From Bacteroidales bacterium UBA1756 (lineage in GTDB: Bacteria; Bacteroidota; Bacteroidia; Bacteroidales; WCHB1-69), in the NCBI GenBank assembly GCA_002314795.1, contig DCHI01000044.1, positions 53,497 through 62,471 of the forward strand: a stretch of 8,975 nucleotides of DNA. Reading direction: 5' to 3'. The position numbers were made by a program, and so were the translations under genes. This document shows, piece by piece, positions 7,921 to 8,975 of the stretch (the first letter of the stretch is position 1; each line of letters opens with the position of its first letter). Under the pieces are notes generated by a model. That model made no database searches. It had not been told where the DNA came from and saw nothing but the letters and a program-made list of their open reading frames with translations.

Positions 7921-7959
7921 ATTGTAGAGGCACACTCAACGGTGTGTCTCTACAATTTT
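7921..7959 (+). terminator. Long palindromic hairpin after glyA, probable terminator
   Basis: The arms are 7921-7935 (ATTGTAGAGGCACAC) and 7942-7956 (GTGTGTCTCTACAAT). They form 15 bp with a single G-U wobble around a 6-nt loop, followed by a short T run. The hairpin begins 10 bp after the glyA stop, so it is well placed to end or protect the mRNA. The sequence also resembles the 'GTAGAGACGC...GCGTCTCTAC' palindromes scattered through many Bacteroidetes genomes, so it may be a repeat copy acting as a terminator. The T run is short (TTTT). Confidence 0.75.
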
Positions 7960-7979
7960 CACACATATAATATAAACGA

Positions 7980-7987
7980 AAACTTTG
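7980..7987 (+). promoter_or_regulatory. Weak -7-like element in front of the structured RNA region
   Basis: AAACTTTG matches TAnnTTTG at all positions except the first T. No -33 element is evident. If used, transcription would begin near 7994 and a transcript to the T run at 8202-8208 would be about 215 nt. Confidence 0.3.
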
Positions 7988-8015
7988 CCTATGATATAGC
8001 AAATAAATCGTTACA

Positions 8016-8213
8016 CACATTTTAATAGGAAAAAGCGGAAAAGCTTTACACGGGATTCTTTGAAACTTCGACACCTTCAAATTCCTTCCCCCAAAAAGCA
8101 ACGACGCTCCCGCCATTGGCGTGGGCTTTATTCGTTGACATTAGGAAGGAAAGGCAGTCGAAGGCCTCAAAGAATCTAATGTTCGCGACAAAGTGCCACG
8201 CTTTTTTTATGTG
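8016..8213 (+). ncRNA. Candidate structured RNA with a rod-like fold, possibly 6S RNA
   Basis: Nested complementary segments form one long rod. From outside in: 8016-8020/8209-8213 (5 bp), 8030-8037/8199-8206 (AAAAAGCG/CGCTTTTT), then an open region of about 16 nt on the left (8038-8053) and 22 nt on the right (8177-8198). Next come 8054-8063/8167-8176 (10 perfect bp), 8066-8072/8157-8163 (7 perfect), 8074-8077/8151-8154, 8083-8089/8144-8150 (7 perfect), 8099-8104/8132-8137 (6 perfect) and an apical hairpin 8106-8114/8118-8126 with one mismatch and an ATT loop. A T7 run lies at 8202-8208. A closing stem, a large central bubble and a long arm match the general plan of 6S RNA, which mimics an open promoter and binds RNA polymerase. 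The pairing is directly visible; the 6S identity is inference from shape and size. The ends are uncertain. The plus strand is chosen from the T run and the upstream -7-like box. Confidence 0.6.
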
Positions 8214-8284
8214 GAGTAATAATAATTTTAGGGCACTAAAATAATTAAATCTAACTTAAAAGATTTTATTAATCAAAAAACATA

Positions 8285-8307
8285 TTATGGAACTGTATCT
8301 TCCATAA
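8285..8307. promoter_or_regulatory. Perfect 8-bp dyad upstream of the last gene
   Basis: TTATGGAA at 8285-8292 and TTCCATAA at 8300-8307 are exact inverted repeats separated by 7 bp (CTGTATC). The dyad ends 28 bp before the ATG at 8336. It could be a binding site for a dimeric regulator or a hairpin in the leader. A poor -7-like TATCTTCC (8296-8303) overlaps its right arm, which would suit an operator, but no good promoter for the gene is seen. Confidence 0.4.
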
Positions 8308-8335
8308 GTAATTAACAACATAAATCAATAATAGT

Positions 8336-8947
8336 ATGAAAAGAACTAGAATTTTAACAATTTTATCAATTATTTTATTGGGTCTTACACAAATCACCTT
8401 TGCACAAACCGATGTCGCTCAAGAAACAAAAAAAACATTAAAACAATATAAAAAGGAGAAGAAAATTGTTGATGCGAATGGCCGCAGCCCTGAATCCATC
8501 ATTTATAAGCATATAGAAAGAGCCAGCAATGGAAGGACCTGCGTTGTTGCAGGGGAAACCAAGTGCAAATCCGGGAATATATGTAGACAAGCCGCATTAA
8601 ATAATGCACAAAACTATCTCACAACTCTCTTGTCAACACAAATTGAAGGGAAAATTGCAACGATTATGGAAAACAACGCTTCTGCGCCAGAAGAAGAAAT
8701 AGATAAAATGGTAGGTACTTATGTGAAAAAAATGGCGGCAGACATTTCTGGTTGCCTTGAATATAGTTATTCTATATATACGGAGAATAACGACGGCACA
8801 AGAAACTATACAAGCTATTTCTTTGTCGATAAGAGTAAAATCTCACAAAACATAGAACGCTCATTGAAAGAAACGAAAATGACTATAGAGGAAATCCAGG
8901 AAATAACCAAAGCAGTTGAAAATAGTCTTAACGTACTGGAACAGTAA
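8336..8947 (+). CDS. Secreted LPP20-like protein with a cysteine cluster, function unknown
   Basis: The 203-residue protein has a signal peptide with probable cleavage after 'TFA' (residue 23), giving a periplasmic or secreted product of about 180 residues. A Lys-rich segment follows (31-43), then a conserved-looking core around 84-140 containing 'RQAALNNAQNYLTTLLSTQI' (84-103). Its spacing of Ala and Leu recalls the amphipathic helix of LPP20-like Bacteroidetes proteins ('A...A...L...I'). A beta-strand-like 'YSYSIYTENN...TSYFFVD' (143-165) and a C-terminal helix (167-203) complete a similar layout. Cys69, Cys77, Cys83 and Cys140 could form two disulfides after export. The gene is AT-richer than its neighbours, which hints at accessory status or weaker expression. 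The start has an AT-rich leader without a Shine-Dalgarno sequence. The CDS is firm; the family resemblance is from memory and tentative. Confidence 0.8.
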   Translation: MKRTRILTILSIILLGLTQITFAQTDVAQETKKTLKQYKKEKKIVDANGRSPESIIYKHIERASNGRTCVVAGETKCKSGNICRQAALNNAQNYLTTLLSTQIEGKIATIMENNASAPEEEIDKMVGTYVKKMAADISGCLEYSYSIYTENNDGTRNYTSYFFVDKSKISQNIERSLKETKMTIEEIQEITKAVENSLNVLEQ

Positions 8948-8975
8948 TTAATTTTATTCAAGTTTCGCAAGCTCA

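Noticed and set aside
7913..8116. A 67-codon minus-strand frame across the glyA hairpin and the structured RNA.
   Set aside because: It is explained by the hairpin and stem sequences and shows no protein-like features.
8054..8176. A MITE or insertion-sequence remnant with terminal inverted repeats.
   Set aside because: There are no target-site duplications at the ends (ACACGG versus TAATGT), and the complementarity continues inward as several nested helices, which fits an RNA fold better.
8016..8213. SRP RNA, tmRNA, RNase P RNA or a retron msr/msd as the identity of the structured region.
   Set aside because: The usual signature sequences of SRP RNA, tmRNA and RNase P RNA are not visible, and no reverse transcriptase gene is nearby. 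'GGAAGGAA' resembles part of the SRP loop but sits in a helix.

Overview
The window looks like chromosomal DNA from a member of the Bacteroidetes, most likely the order Bacteroidales. The reasons are TAnnTTTG-type -7 promoter elements in front of three transcription units, AT-rich leaders without Shine-Dalgarno sequences, a lipoprotein of the Bacteroidetes-typical 'GGPKD..PP' type, and a short CstA and a GlyA that read like Bacteroidales versions. No transposase, integrase, phage gene, CRISPR array, tRNA or rRNA was seen.

Layout. Positions 34-124 are a tandem heptamer repeat that runs into the 3' end of cstA, which is on the minus strand (105-1529). Its promoter diverges, across about 150 bp, from that of a plus-strand cluster of three envelope genes. 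These encode a secreted MORN-variant repeat protein (1684-3189), an MltD-type lytic transglycosylase with LysM domains (3189-4754) and an Ig-like lipoprotein (4781-6517). The first two overlap by one base and the third follows after 26 bp, so they probably form one operon acting at the peptidoglycan or outer membrane. A separate promoter then drives glyA (6630-7910), serine hydroxymethyltransferase, whose codon use looks like that of a highly expressed gene. glyA ends in a strong palindromic hairpin.

The 425 bp between glyA and the last gene contain no credible protein gene. They do contain a long rod-like, multi-helix inverted-repeat structure (about 8016-8213) ending in a T run. I read it as a structured non-coding RNA, possibly the 6S RNA of this organism. 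A perfect 8-bp dyad then lies just upstream of the last gene (8336-8947), an AT-richer secreted protein of about 200 residues with an unusual cysteine cluster. It resembles LPP20-like periplasmic proteins of Bacteroidetes.

The core genes are housekeeping functions: nutrient uptake, cell-wall turnover and one-carbon metabolism. The items most worth a second look are the structured RNA, the heptamer array that supplies the cstA stop codon, the MORN/MltD/Ig-lipoprotein operon, and the Cys-rich secreted protein. Positions 1-33 and 8948-8975 show nothing I can interpret.
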